The notes: generated by a model from the sequence alone, not told the origin. A DNA stretch of 64,000 nucleotides from Lepeophtheirus salmonis (GCF_016086655.4 NC_052133.2:13166301-13230300); one strand, 5' to 3'; positions 24,311 to 37,000 are shown, numbered from the stretch's first letter. A program made the numbers and translations.

Positions 24311-24688
24311 CCTCTTTTAACATTCAACAGTCCTAATGATCGATTAGTCGATCCTTCTGTCCTACGCTCTTAGCTATTTTTATTTTCTTCACTCTTGGCT
24401 ATGATTTAAGAATATGATCTCTATGGTAATAATGAAAGATAGCGAAAACCATAATAGCAGTTGATTATTATACGTTCTATCCCCACACACCCTACTTTAA
24501 GCTTCAGGTATCTTGTCTCTTATTGAAAAAGAATATGCTCAACAGTTAAAAGAACGTAATTCGTAACTGCGTCATTTCAGTTGTTGCAATAACCCATAAA
24601 ATACCTATAAAGAGTGGTTCTAGGACTGACAAATTTTATTAGTACCGTACTCATAAGACTACTGTATTTTTAAACCGATCCAACACTA
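24268..24688. mobile_element. Small inverted-repeat element, TAGTGTTGG family, copy 2
   Basis: Left TAGTGTTGGATCCGT (24268-24282) and right, inverse, TAGTGTTGGATCGGT (24674-24688), 14 of 15 identical. The 421-bp interior is non-coding. The second copy of the 96-bp direct repeat covers its right end. It has inserted into module copy 6. Confidence 0.6.
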
Positions 24689-24704
24689 ATAAAAGTTCCT
24701 GAAA
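24609..24704. repeat. 96-bp direct repeat, copy 2
   Basis: Partner of 23731-23826, offset 878 bp. The identity extends about 16 bp past the element end, so it reflects local duplication or conversion, not only a shared transposon. Confidence 0.9.
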
Positions 24705-24709
24705 TGTAA

Positions 24710-26430
24710 GCTGCTTTCCTCCCAAAATATTCTTCAAATTGTCAAGATTACCTTACCTTTATTTTAACATACTGGCAGGTATTTTTGAGTCAGTCCTTAT
24801 TTATTTAGTCCTGTCGAGTCAGGTCTTAAGATTGGTCCTTTCGATTGTCAGTACTGATTAAAAATAGAATAAATACATTTAATTGATGTCATCAAGGACT
24901 GAAGTTTATGAGTTTAGGACAAAAGTGGAGGGGCTGTAGTCCTATATAAAGACCAACACAAAAAATACTTGCAGGACATATTTTATGCATTACAGATTAT
25001 AATTATTAACAGATGCAAAGGTGAGTACTCCTCAATACATCACTACTACCCTTACAAACGCCCAAATGAATATGAAACATAATGAAATAAACACGTCATG
25101 TGAGGAGTAAACTATTATGTACATAGAACATCACATAAAAAATGTATTCAAAATATTTAACATTTCTTCCCCCTCCTCTCATTTTTCATTAATCTTGTTG
25201 CATTCAAAGATTCATGTTGTCTCTATATGTATACATACATATTTTTTCCTTTACACCTTTTGGAAAACGCCTCATCCCTTCAAGAAATATGTATATTGTA
25301 CACCTTGTAGACCACCCAGACATGAAAAAAATTAGGTTCTCAAAGAGAGAAAAAAAAAATCACACTTTTAGGAAAGTGTGAGGAGGTCCTCCAATGGGGA
25401 CTGTGTTAGGACACTGACATTTTATTTGAAAATATGCAGACAATTTTTCTTTTCCTCACAGTGTTTTCCACCCAGATATATTATTTTTCACACTATGAGT
25501 TAATCCTTTTAATTGAAGAAGTGTGGACCACTGCAGGAAAGTGCAGAGGGTGTAATTTACATTTTCTTTCAATTACCTAGGGGGGAATAGTTAAAGTCGC
25601 CATCAAATTATTCTTGAAGCAAAATTGATTTTTGAGTGAACTACGATATTATACAGCCCAATATTTAAAAAAATGCTTCTTATTTCTTTAAATATACATT
25701 TCATCGGCAAACTTTTTAATATTCCCCAACGAAATTCAATTGGATTATATGCAATTTCCTATCAATCTTAATAGTACCCTGTTTGTCATTTTATCGTATA
25801 TTTAGTAATTTTTGATCGAGGTTAAGTAAATCAAATTAACTGTTTTGCCAAAAAGTTGCTCCTTTTGATTTCTTGGTTACTTATTTTTTCAATGTGAGGA
25901 CTGAGTTTTACACCGGTGACAACAAAATTATAGCACATGAAACCTCATAAAAAGTGATGGTTAATAATTTGATTCCCGAAATTCTCTTAAATTAATGAAT
26001 ATTTCATAGAATTTTATATCAAAATAATACAATAATGTTTTTACTATAATAATAACTAGTCCTATATTGTAGATATACAGAACTCAGTTTGTTAAGATTA
26101 TTTTATAATAAGGATATATTCATTCTTGACTTTTTATATTCATGAAGTATTTTTAACTATTTAATTAATATTTACAGGTGTAAAAGGGATGGCATATTTA
26201 GGAAAATCATAAAAAAATTAAATGACGTAATTATTAGAATCGTAAAACTGTTTATCCTGTAATTAATTACATGATATATATATATATATTTATAAGTTTA
26301 AAACTGCAATAAAAGAAGATGTTCACTAATGGAAGGTTAAAAATAAATAGGGTGGCTTTGATTTGATAATCTTTGCACGTTTTTTCTTAAGAAACAACAT
26401 ATCATTCCTAATATCCAATGGTAAGATAAG
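24710..26430. other. AT-rich DNA, no gene recognised
   Basis: A patch at 24780-24960 carries further TCCTG/CAGGA words like the TAGTGTTGG family. A TA microsatellite lies near 26273-26290. The minus strand at 25560-25340 has short inverted words but no supported gene. Confidence 0.45.
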
Positions 26431-26435
26431 ATTAT

Positions 26436-26565
26436 TAATTGCTAGGTTGTGTGACGGTATGTTTTGTGACGTAACATAAATAAATTAAACTTGAAATATA
26501 TTTGTATTGTGCTCCCAATTCAATTTTAAATTTAGTAAAAATACTGTCACACCATCTAGCGATTA
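26436..26565. mobile_element. 130-bp MITE with GTGTGACGGTAT ends
   Basis: Left TAATTGCTAGGTTGTGTGAC and GGTAT pair with the right inverse TAATCGCTAGATGGTGTGAC and AGTAT: 21 of 25 identical. Too short to code. It shares its terminal motif with the longer repeats at 3370 and 41333. Confidence 0.7.
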
Positions 26566-26736
26566 GGGGGTTGAATAATTTCGTATTTCCCGCCCTTTAT
26601 TAACTTAGTATGTCTTGTTCATCATTGTTTACGTAGGATTATACAATTTGTTGTAAAGCTGTGAGTGTATACTACACCCGCTTTTCGGGTAGTATTGCGC
26701 TTGGTCGGTTCAGTAGTGTATTATTTTGCATCGAGT

Positions 26737-27260
26737 ATGGGCATCTCACAGGAAGAAATTCACCATATTTTATATTTTTACTGTGAGAAAGAAACTTTAT
26801 GAAGTGTACGGGGCCAAATACTCTTTCGGTTTGTGTTGCACAAGAGTGGTTCAAACTTTTTTTCTTCCGCTCAATTCTGCCCTCTACTATAAACATCTCG
26901 AACATTCGAAGCGGGCGATCGAACAGAAGTGACCAGCATTGGTGAATAGGAGAGAACAAGACATCATTAAAACAATGCTCCACCGCAAACATCTTTGATG
27001 ACGCCCCAGAAGCTCCGGGAGCTCGGATAGGAAGTTATCACCCTACATCAACTGCCACTTGGTCTTGTCTATGACCAATGCATTCGGGGGGATACAAATA
27101 AGGGAAAAGGGCTTCTACGATATTAAGGGTATTATGAATTTGAATTATTTTTGGGAACAAATTATCGAACGAACAGGACATACTTGGCTCAAATCGAATG
27201 ATTGTAATATTCTTATTAAACATTGAAATAAACCAAAAAATTACTTTTTCCTCAACTTAA
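26737..27260 (+). pseudogene. Mariner transposase pseudogene (mellifera-type), internally deleted
   Basis: The ATG at 26737 reads MGISQEEIHHILYFYCEK, then in a shifted frame GPNTLSVCVAQEWFKLF, the N-terminal mariner helix-turn-helix. After a large deletion come YYKHLEHSKRAIEQK, PALVNR, then the altered catalytic block (HHDNARPH in the family; here the D codon is lost near 26965), TPQKLRELG with TGG changed to TAG, MTNAFGG, and the C-terminus FYDIKGIMNL and WEQIIERTG. The 3' end AATTACTTTTTCCTCAACTT (to about 27258) resembles a mariner terminus. No left terminus was found. Both strands are open over 26672-26992, but the sense strand is clearly plus. Confidence 0.8.
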
Positions 27261-28345
27261 TATGTTAAATAATATTTTCATTCTGGGATTTGTATTCTTG
27301 TGCCGGAAGCGTTTTGTAAAAGACCCTATTATAAGTAAACAACGCTCATGTTCAATTACAAACAACCCAATTTAACTACAGAAAAATATTTTGGTTTATT
27401 ATTTTGCCAATCAGTTATTTGTAAAAATGTGTTTTAGGATATTTTATTATCTAAACATTACGGTTTTTTTTTCAGAATTAAATGACTTGCTTTGGAAAAT
27501 GTATGTATATAATTCAAATAATGAAATATTTTTAGAATTAACGAAAAGAATATTAAAGTTTGCTCATATCCGGATAATAATTCTACTGTTGTTCCTATGT
27601 GAAATAGTTTTGGAATGAAACTCTTGTTTCTTTAAAGAACTTAAATTTGCAGAATTTCTCTTTCTGTATTTCTTCTCACTTAAAAATGGTCCTAAATTAA
27701 GAAAAATAGTAACATTATAAGTAATTATTAATTGAAAATGATTTGATGCAGAATATGTCTTGCAGATAGATTTTTAGTTATTCAAGTAGGTATCTTTTAG
27801 ACATCTTACACCACTGATAATAATTAAATGACTGTTATTTATATTTTTTCCGAATCCCTTATTAGAAAGTTATATTCACGGTCAAAAAACGAATTCTTTC
27901 GCACAATCCAAAAACTTGTCAGTTCGTAATCTGCAAGATATTGGATTTACTTTTTATAAAAACACATAATCGAACCCAGTTTTTAAGGGTCAAACCTCCT
28001 GAACAGACATTTTGTTCCTCATGACTACCAAATCATTTTTATAATTATTTACAAAATGTTAATAAACTCTCTTTTAGAGTGATTTTAGAGTAATGAATAC
28101 GGTGTAAAACTGCAGGTATTTAAACTGTATAAAATACTTCATTTCAAGATGGATATTATTTAATAAAATATATAATGCAGGGCTTTAGATTGATAATTTT
28201 TCTACTTTCCCTACAAAAAAAGAAGCACCTGTCTCACAGATTGAAAATTTTGAAGTAAATTGTGTTTATTCTTAAGACATTTATAAATGTGGAATTGGGA
28301 GCACATGCCCGTTTGGATAGAATATACAGTGTATTTACCTGTCAA
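27261..28345. other. AT-rich intergenic DNA
   Basis: Nothing coding or repetitive was recognised; open stretches are K/N/F/I-rich. Confidence 0.5.
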
Positions 28346-28348
28346 ACA

Positions 28349-28618
28349 CAGGGTCATCTACAGCATTATATATATATTTTTCTAGTGAGAAACCAAAAAT
28401 TGAAATTTTTCGAAAAAAAATTCAAAATAATTAATTTTTTCGAAAAAAAATTCTAAAATCCGTCGCTATTCACAAAAAATTGATTTTCTTGAAAATGAAA
28501 AATTACACCCCTATTTTTCATAAAAAATTTTCATCTTCAACAAAAAAAATTGAAGTAATAAGTAATATTTTGGGGATGGGCTGCAACCTCTCTAGCCAAT
28601 TTCCTACGGACGACCCTG
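28349..28618. mobile_element. A/T-array element with inverted ends
   Basis: Left CAGGGTCATCTACAGCATT and right, inverse, CAGGGTCGTCCGTAGGAAA agree at most positions of the first 14. The interior is the same A/T array as at 11965, 16991 and 45612, and the right subterminal word is GGGCTGCAACCTCTCTAGCC. Non-coding, 270 bp. Confidence 0.65.
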
Positions 28619-28686
28619 GAATAAAATAATTTGCATGTCATGGACGATCGGAAAATTGTTCATGTAAAGTTCTAAGCCGTATAATC

Positions 28687-28903
28687 TAGTGTTGGATCGG
28701 TGTGTATATAACTAATTAAAAATAATACAAATATATTTTCGTATTTGCATTATATTAAAATATAAATATTTTTACTAGATATGTAAAATTCTCTTAATAC
28801 ATATCTGATCTAACTTATTTGGCTTAATAAAAAATTACCGAGATTGACAGTTAAGGGCCAATTCTAAGAAAGGACCGGATAAATAAGGACAGATACAGCA
28901 CAT
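28687..28903. mobile_element. Small inverted-repeat element, TAGTGTTGG family, copy 3
   Basis: Left TAGTGTTGGATCGGT at 28687; the right GGACAGATACAGCACAT is a degenerate inverse. The interior carries GACAGTTAAGGGCCA and AAGGACCGGATAAATAAGG, as in the copy at 22236. Confidence 0.4.
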
Positions 28904-31140
28904 CGTATAATAATCTCTCTATTCTTTATCTATTATTTTAGTTTATTTAAGACTATTGAGTATTACTTAGACACATAACTTTACAAATTTTGTATCTTGA
29001 CGGAGCTCGTAAGTCAAAGCTATTTATCCCATAATAATAAAAAAAAGAAGCTTGAAGCTGCTGTTGAGTCCGTTTCCCAATTACTGCTCATAATTTAGAT
29101 CATTTTTCAAAAACTTGTATCTTGAGGCACTCGTATCTCAAGGTGTCACTGTTATAGACTATGGATTGTGCATTAGGTTTTTTTTTGACATTTAGACAAT
29201 ATTTTTTAGTAGATGTAATACCCTGGCTATTAGGTAAGTATCACGTTTATTCAGGTCTTAATCCTTCTGAGAACTAAAAAAAACGCAAATCTATTCATTT
29301 CATTTTCAACCAAGTATTTTAATAATGATTAAAAGAACGTTTATTATAGGGGCATTTTAAAGAACGAATATTTTTTATTGTTGTCAAATAATGTTGATAA
29401 TAAGGTCGGATTTTTAATCACATGACTTATTATTGATTTATGGGTTTTTTACTCCTTTTTACAAAAAGAAAAAAACCAACATTATATTTTTTTTTGCAAT
29501 GCCAACATCTAATTATGTTTCAATATAAGTCTAATAAAAAAAGACATATTCTTTTAAATTTTACTTAATAAAAATAAAAAGATTTGTATTTTTTTCTTTT
29601 TTTTGCAATATTTGGTCTTTTTGTAGTCATTTAGGATTAAGCAAAAACGACAACGGTTGCAAAAACCATGAGGTCAACCCCTTTTATTTAAAATATTAGT
29701 TTGAAGAGGATTTAAACATTTTTTTGTATTGTATTTCACCATTCAAATAACTTATTTTAGAAAGAAGAAGAATTTTCGTAGTGCTATGTATCTATAAAAA
29801 GCCTTTTTTAGCAGACCAGGGGAAAATCTAAATATAAGGCCTTTTCTTTTTTACTTTTTGGAAAATTTCAATTTAATTTCAAATTCTGTATTTGTGTAAA
29901 AAATAATTATAGTGTTATTATTCAGGAATTTTTCAAAGATCATATTTTTACAAAATTTCTCAAATGAACTTTTATAATTATTTATAAAATGTGGGGCTTT
30001 AAATCAAAAAGTTAAAATATCTGAACCCCTTCCCCTCCCCCCTTTTTCCTAAAACAGACTCTAAATATACATTCTCTTTGACTATCAATATTTAGACAGA
30101 TAAGTCCACTGAGATTAATGTTGAAATGACTAAGGACTCATAAAATACTATGTAATCTCATAATTAAATGTGATTTTTTTTATTGCACCTTTTAATATCT
30201 GGCCTAAAAAAATGAGGAAAACAGGCTTACAATTAGACAGTTGTTATCCAATTTTGTCATTCGAATGTTAAATTAGTATCTAAGGAAGATTTACACATTA
30301 ATAACATCTCATTCTTAACCTTTTCTAACAAATAATTAAATAAAGTGAATGTTTCAAAAAAAAAAATATATATAAATTATCTAAATTGATGAATTATTTC
30401 ATCATAAAAAAAATATTAGATTCAGTTTGTGCATGTGCAATATCATTTTATCATAAGTTTAATCAAAAATAAATAGACACATTAAAAATATCATGCTTGC
30501 ATATCTTGCCATCAATAATTCTTTGTTAGAATTTCAAATATTATCCCAAAGTATATGAGCTGCTTAAAATGCCATGAATTTCTCATCAAAAAGGATGGTT
30601 TTGACAAAAGCAGGTTACGTTCTTAGAGCTTGTGATTCTAAGTCGAAGGAAATTCCCCAGGGGTGGGTATGGCAGAGTTGCCATATGGGGAATGGCCGGT
30701 CGCACTTAAAAACTACTGGTTAAAAACTTCACCAATTTTAATTTCACCAAATTTTTCCAAATTTTCAACCAAATTTCAAATTACAACTACTCAAAAACAG
30801 TTTCAATAAAAAATAAAATAAAACACTATATGAGGTATTGTAAGTAATATTTGAGTAAAAGTGAAAACACTACGTTTTCGAGCATGGTTGAGATCAAATC
30901 CAAAAGTGCAAAACCGCGAATTAACTTTTAATCTGATTCGCGCTGCGCCATTTCAAAATTTGAACCGAACATTAAAAAGTCTCGTTAACCTTTTTGCGTC
31001 TAGTGTTGCTTTTTTTCTATATATTTTTATGGGCCAAATAAATCGAGAAAAAAAAAACATAACCAATCTTTTCACTTGTATTTTATTTCCATCTATTAAC
31101 TATTATTAAAAAATATAATATTTGCAAACAAAAGTTAAGG
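28904..31140. other. AT-rich DNA with one nested hairpin
   Basis: No gene recognised. A nested palindrome at 30652-30693 pairs ATTCCCCA with TGGGGAAT, and inside it TATGGCA with TGCCATA. A CG-containing patch at 30870-30990 is open on the plus strand but unrecognised. Confidence 0.45.
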
Positions 31141-31148
31141 AGCATCAA

Positions 31149-31265
31149 ATGGCACAAATAAACAAAGCGTTTATTCGCGTAGTAACATTGCATGGGTTAA
31201 AATTGAATTTGTTCAATGCTTTAGTGGGAGCTGGTGAGTTGACTCAATTAAAAGTGGCGAATTAG
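31149..31265 (+). CDS. Candidate first coding exon or micro-ORF
   Basis: The ATG at 31149 (context CAAATGG) opens MAQINKAFIRVVTLHGLKL and NLFNALVGAG. A strong donor-like CTGGTGAGTTG at 31234 would end a 28-codon exon with one base over. Unspliced, the ORF runs to TAG at 31263 (38 residues). A phase-compatible acceptor-like site (TTTCATATACAG at about 31818) opens VFNFVFMNRAQ. No family recognised, and chance is a real alternative. Confidence 0.25.
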   Translation: MAQINKAFIRVVTLHGLKLNLFNALVGAGELTQLKVAN

Positions 31266-31916
31266 AGAAAAAAGGTTAAGCTCCCTTGGGTTGGATTATT
31301 GATAAATAAATAAATAACAACGAAAAATTGATTTGGACAGCCAGTTTGCCTCTATGTATTCTTCCTCTCGGTTAAGATCCAACCTCTACATCTCCTCTCT
31401 TGCTCCGTCTATTCTTCTCCCTGACAAAAGGAAACGCACTGGGAGGGCATCCCACTTCGAATTCCATATATTATTATATTTATAGACATACAAAAGAAAA
31501 AAAATGAGAGGCCCTACATAGATTACGGAGGATACTAAAAATAAGAATAATTCTCATTCTGAACTATCATCCTCGGATCTTACTCTTTAACAAAACGTTC
31601 AAAACAAATTTTTATTTCTCTTTATTTAACGGGGAAATACAGAAAAGAAGTTATTAGATATGTATTATTATAATTTGTTAAATCTCCGACTGCTCCTCCT
31701 AATTGATTATACAGATCTATAGTGTAAAGGGTCAGAAAACACCATCGTCACAGTGGGATGACGCATGAGTTAAAAGACGTTATTTGGAAAATCGATATCA
31801 TTGATATTTCATATACAGGCGTCTTTAACTTCGTTTTTATGAATAGGGCACAGGTTTGTGTACGTAGAGATCTTTTGAATCCTATTTTGATAATAATTGA
31901 TATACTGTTCTTGCAG

Positions 31917-32121
31917 GTGCTTATAAAAAATGAATGATATTCCTCAATTAACATTTTTAAAGTTAGGCATGTCTAAAAGTATTTTTCGCTTTTTTTCGAA
32001 GAGGTTTGTAATAATGGAAGGTGTTTTTGCTTATGCTTCTGGGTCCATTGGTCAATTATATATTTGCAATTGCATCCATGAAGTTTTTGAGCCATATAAT
32101 CGTCAAAGAGCTAAAATATAG
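31917..32121 (+). CDS. Coding-like ORF after a good acceptor, unrecognised
   Basis: A CTGTTCTTGCAG acceptor-like site ends at 31916. The ATG at 31930 opens 63 codons, including MSKSIFRFFSKRFVIMEGV, FAYASGSIGQLYICNCI and HEVFEPYNRQRAKI. It could be the coding exon of a gene with an intron in its 5' leader. No motif or family recognised. Confidence 0.22.
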
Positions 32122-32329
32122 GATTTGAAAAATCTTGTATCAAATATGATACCTATAATACCCTAGGTTAGTGATGTTGTTCTGAGGATTGTTTTGTTCT
32201 TGTTACCAATTTTTAAAGTTACTCATTTGGTCTCAATTTCAACCTCTCAAAGTCTTGTTTTCGACCCTTGAATATCTTGGCTTCCTTGTCTTGACTAAGA
32301 ACTAATCAATTAAATATGTGGCTCCCAAC

Positions 32330-32560
32330 CTTTTGTCAACCACAACTCCCTTTCTAAAAAGGGATAACCAAAAGGATTTTCGTTACCTACGACAACAAAG
32401 TTGAGCGTATGTTCAACTTTTTGCCAATGTTGGCTTTTTTGTTTGTTGGTCATCAGGATTGCATCAAAAGTTACAAATTTATTTTGATACAATGTAGTAC
32501 AAAGAATATATATGGTCACAGTAAAAGAACATTAAATTCGGGGAGGTCAAAGTACACATT
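32330..32560 (+). repeat. Invertebrate-type dispersed repeat (GGTCACAGTAAGAGGTCATTAA family), copy 1
   Basis: Contains TTTGTTTGTTGGTCATCAGG, then ATTGCATCAAAAGTTACAAA, TTTATTTTGATACAA and ATATATATGGTCACAGTAAA. The same order is seen at 33895 and, inverted, at 54795. It resembles a widespread invertebrate repeat type with a TTTGTTTGTTTGTTAGCAAGAT-like core. Non-coding. Confidence 0.6.
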
Positions 32561-33039
32561 CAAAATACATCATTGACAATAACTATGAAACATATTCAGG
32601 GACAGAGCTCAAATTGGTGTCATTATTAAGGTTTAGTAAAGATGCTTGATTCAAATAGCAAAAAACCTAATGTCAAATTCACATAAAAGGCCAAAAACGC
32701 ATAATCGACCATCAATTTTGAACAAATTGAGACGCTAAGCTAAAATAATCACATTTTGGCACCCCATACTAAAGTATGAATAGAATAGAAATTAAATTAC
32801 ATTTGATAGCATAATTTAATCGAGTGACCTAGTTTTAGAAAGAAATCTTCCATAAACAAAAATAATCTTTTTTTTTCTTAAGAAATCCTTAAATCGATTG
32901 GGGTTTTTTCCCCCCTTTATTACTATTTTTTTTACATTTCTATATAATTAAATAACGCTCATGTCTTATTCAAGATGTTCAACACATTCTAGTAAATGAC
33001 TTAGTATTATATTCTTTCAAGTAAAGAGAAAGAAAGATC

Positions 33040-33292
33040 TTAAAAATCATCCATGAGGGCCATGTCCCATTGGTTTTGAAATCTTGAATTATATTCACAA
33101 ACTCCTTTTCTTAATGGGATCAATTCTTCATCTCGATCTCTCACAACCTCATGCTCAGTCCCCAAGTCCTTAGTTTTGATTGAGATTGTCCTAACAATAA
33201 CACAACCACAATGGTATATGGACAAACTCAACTGAATCTTAGCTTACTTCTGGAGAGTGATTACTTTCAACCCATTCACATTGCTTATATGA
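33040..33292 (-). CDS. Candidate last two exons of a minus-strand gene
   Basis: The terminal exon 33190-33040 reads TISIKTKDLGTEHEVVRDRD, then EELIPLRKGVCEYNSRFQN and QWDMALMDDF before TAA. It follows an acceptor-like TGTGGTTGTGTTATTGTTAG. The preceding GTAAGC donor (33247) gives a 57-bp intron and joins in phase to ISNVNGLKVITLQ (33292-33248, outer border uncertain). An AATAAA on the minus strand lies near 32918. The charged, balanced composition is unlike background. No family recognised. Confidence 0.4.
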
Positions 33293-33894
33293 CCACTAAT
33301 TGCGTATCATTTCAATAACATAGTGATAATAAACCTTTGAGTAAAATATCATAAGAAGCAAATTCCAATATAATTTTGTCTCAAAAAAGGACACATATTA
33401 TGCCCATAAACGACAAGCCCATAATGAATATTAAATTTATATATACTTATGTAAAATATACATGGATAAATAAAAGATCAGAACACTAATATCATATTTT
33501 AGGATTAAAAAAGTATTATCACTTACAAGTATCATTTTTACGTACATACGTAAATGCGTACTAAATCTCAATCCCATTTAAACGGTCTTAGCTCTTACAT
33601 ATATAGAATTTACTTGATTCTTTATCATTGATACTTTTTTGACTCAAACAGGGACAAAAACGTCAGATATTCTATATATTTAAAATAAATAAATGTGTTA
33701 TACCTATATATATTATTATTTCCATAGGTCTCCAAATGTTGACATTTGTTATCCATTACTTTATTTCATTCTTCTTAATTTAACATGACGTGATGTTTTT
33801 TGAAACTCTCAATTTTTCCTCTCATAAGTGAGAAAAAAATGCTTAAAACGGTTGGGGGTTAGTTAAGATGAGTTTAGGATATTTTTAATCAAAG

Positions 33895-34085
33895 TGGACA
33901 CGGTCAATTACCTCCACCAAAGAAGTTGAACAGAGGTTATGTCTTTACCTCTGTTTGTTTATTTGTTAGACACCAGGATTACAGCAAAAGCTACGGATTG
34001 ATTTTGATCAAACTTGGTACAAAGGTTATATATGGTCACAGTAAGAGGTCATTAAGTTTTGATAGGCCAAGGTAACACTTTGAAC
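33895..34085 (+). repeat. Invertebrate-type dispersed repeat, copy 2
   Basis: CCTCCACCAAAGAAGTTGAA, TTTGTTTATTTGTTAGACAC, AAAAGCTACGGATTGATTTT and TATATATGGTCACAGTAAGA in the family order. Confidence 0.7.
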
Positions 34086-34089
34086 TCGA

Positions 34090-37000
34090 ATAGATCCCAT
34101 GTATTTTAGTACTTGCAAGTAATTAGTAGCTATAAAAACTTAATTACAAAAATAAACTTGAGAAGTGTAGTTACATCATATGTACATATTACTTCAGGAT
34201 GCTGATGACAATTGCATTCACGTCAACATGTTAAATTCCCTCGCTGTATGATATACTTATACCTGTATATTTTTTGAAATCAAGAAAAATATGAAAAGAG
34301 AAAAAACAAAAATTCTATCAAATATAGCATGTCAATTTAAGTTGATAACTACCTCCTAAAAAATCCATAATTATCGATGAGTTTAATGAAAATGAAGCCA
34401 TATTTTAGAAGACTATAATAATGAAAAGTTGCCTGATTATGTTGTTATAAATATGTAACATCATTAAAATTTAACTGTCTATCTTTTTTCTTGGTGAGTT
34501 ATCAAGATATATGATGACGTCCCAAAAAACTAGTAACAAATTCTTTTGCTCAGTCATCTATTGTACATAAGTAAAAAAGAGATTTGTGTAAAGAAAAAAC
34601 CAAGTATGGGGAATATAAAAGGAAAAACAGTTAAGGCGTGTGTTTTTTCTTCTTTTTTGTTCATTATTTAATAAGTCGTCGTGATGTTAACTTCTCCCTT
34701 TGATGTTAGAATTATAACCTACCTTTGTTCTAAATTGATTTAGAAATATATATGAATTTAAATATTCATATAATATTTTCCCTACACTATCGCTATTTTA
34801 AACATCCTTCTTAATTAGCCTATTTTCCTCAACTGTTGGACAATTATTAATTAATTATAAACTATTGTACATTTTTTATCAATAACTAGTTAAAGTTTTA
34901 CATATAAACGTCCATAACACTAATTTAGTTATTTCAAATAGCACCAATAAATACCAGTGAGTGTTGTCTATGACTAGTTAAATTTACTGTAGAATTTGAA
35001 TGTATAAAAATAAAAATGTAGAAGTATAGCTTGAGTGAGCAAAATCTGACGCACAAAAATTTAAAAACTGAATAAAATATATTAAGCAATATACGACAAG
35101 TATAAAAATCTATACAATACTTGAATGGGAGTGAAAGGTAATCATAATTAAAACAAAATGTAAATGCATGTCTAAAATTCGAATTTTCTACATTATATTT
35201 TTAATAAAGTCCTTCAAACACTTTTCATTTTCATCCTTTCTGATATGGATTGGGAGACCATTTTAATATTTCATTAACCTAACCAGTTCTGCTCAGTTGA
35301 GCATTTATTGATTAGAGGACGCTCTATCGGACAGTTAAGATATCTTCTAATTATTAAGGTAAAATTACCATGATTTGAGATCCACTCAGATATGTTGACA
35401 CAAAATTCCCGGTAATACAAACAATGAAACGTTTTAATATTCATTGCAATCCTTCATGTTTTTTTGGTTATAAAACGAACATTTCTGATATCTTTCTCGT
35501 AGAAGTCCCCATCATATACTAATTGTACAAATCTCCTCGGAACTTTCTCAAATGTATTGCTCAGCTAAAATTGTGTTGGGTTTACACTTCGGATCAATAC
35601 ATCAAGATAGATAAGATATTTATGTAATACGACATCGTCAGAGAATCTAATAAGATACAAGATTAATATAAGAAAATAGACAGCTTCCAATTTAATCCAG
35701 TTTAAATGTTCATGTTAGTTGGAAAACATACTCTGAAATATGGAAAAATGTGGTGGTGAATGAAATATTTATATAAATTTCCCTTATGTTGTACAAACAT
35801 ATATACTAATATTAGGAACTTTTCTGGCCTCCTCTGTTGAAAAGGGGAAAAACCAATTAGGGGAGAGGAATTATCATTAGGGGAAAGGGTCCTCTGATTG
35901 ATGAATGTGATTCGTAACATCATAGAGAAATATCATTATCACTTTCAAATTGTGGAAAGCGGAATTGAACACATCTGTGTCGTCATGGTTGCGATGTCAT
36001 TCCTCAAACGATCATTCAATATCATTTTTAATATTTTTTTTTGGCAAAGACTAATTAAAAACAAGTGTTTCTTTCCTACAATTAAATGTTTAACGATCAG
36101 CAGTAGATTGGCTCCTTGTTTTTTGTTTTTTTTGTTCTTTATCATTATTTCTTCTTTATTTTATTGCTTGTAAATATATATAGCTGGATCATAAATTATA
36201 AGTTGAGTGTGTATGTGATTGATGAAGGATTGACCACCCAGTTCTTACTATTGTTTAAAAAAAAAGATTTGGCAAATCAGTTTTTCAAAAATCAAATATT
36301 TTATGAAAACACATCTTTTTATTAATAAAATTCGGTATAACTTTTTCACGATTTGTTTTTGTTTTTTGAGTCAGAATAATGAAATATAGATAGAATTGTG
36401 TTACATCATTGTTTTTATTTGATATTTAGGGGGATGAATTCTTAGCCACACACAATTAGATATGATGAGTCATTATTTTTTAATGATTTATAATAATTTG
36501 ATTAAAGGTCACTTTTTTGTAGGGAATGTGTATATTGGAACGATTAGGAATTGCTGCAACATTTTATACGTATGGTTCAATTACTCTGAGTTATTTTGAC
36601 TTAGACTATACAAATTTTAACACAGCATTTTTATATATGTCTGCTACTATTTGAGTTTCGTTCAGGGTGTTACATAAGAATAAGTTTTCTATAAGTTGCA
36701 TTTGAATGACACTTTTAGACTGCGAAAATTAAAACACTTCAAAAAATAGACAAAAACCAAATTTTTTTGTGAAGTAAATAACTAAACTTTTCAACGTGTT
36801 GAACCATTAAATTTCACTTTATTTTAGTAGAAGAAGTTATAAACAGGGCTCAATGGTTTGTTAAAATTATCTACTATCCAACACGACTATGTAGTTAAAA
36901 AATATAAACACTGTGGAAGTTTAGTGGGGCCGAATACTACAAATACTAGATCCGTTTTATACTAGTACAGTAATAATAAAGAAGTACTTTTGTTTTTAAA

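Noticed and set aside
26273..26292. TA microsatellite as a regulatory site
   Set aside because: Simple repeat, common throughout this composition.
26672..26992. 106-codon minus-strand open stretch
   Set aside because: It lies antisense to the mariner pseudogene, whose plus-strand reading matches transposase blocks over the same bases.
35702..36325. Overlapping open stretches on both strands
   Set aside because: Phe/Ile/Lys/Leu-rich translations typical of AT-rich DNA; no motif and no splice support.
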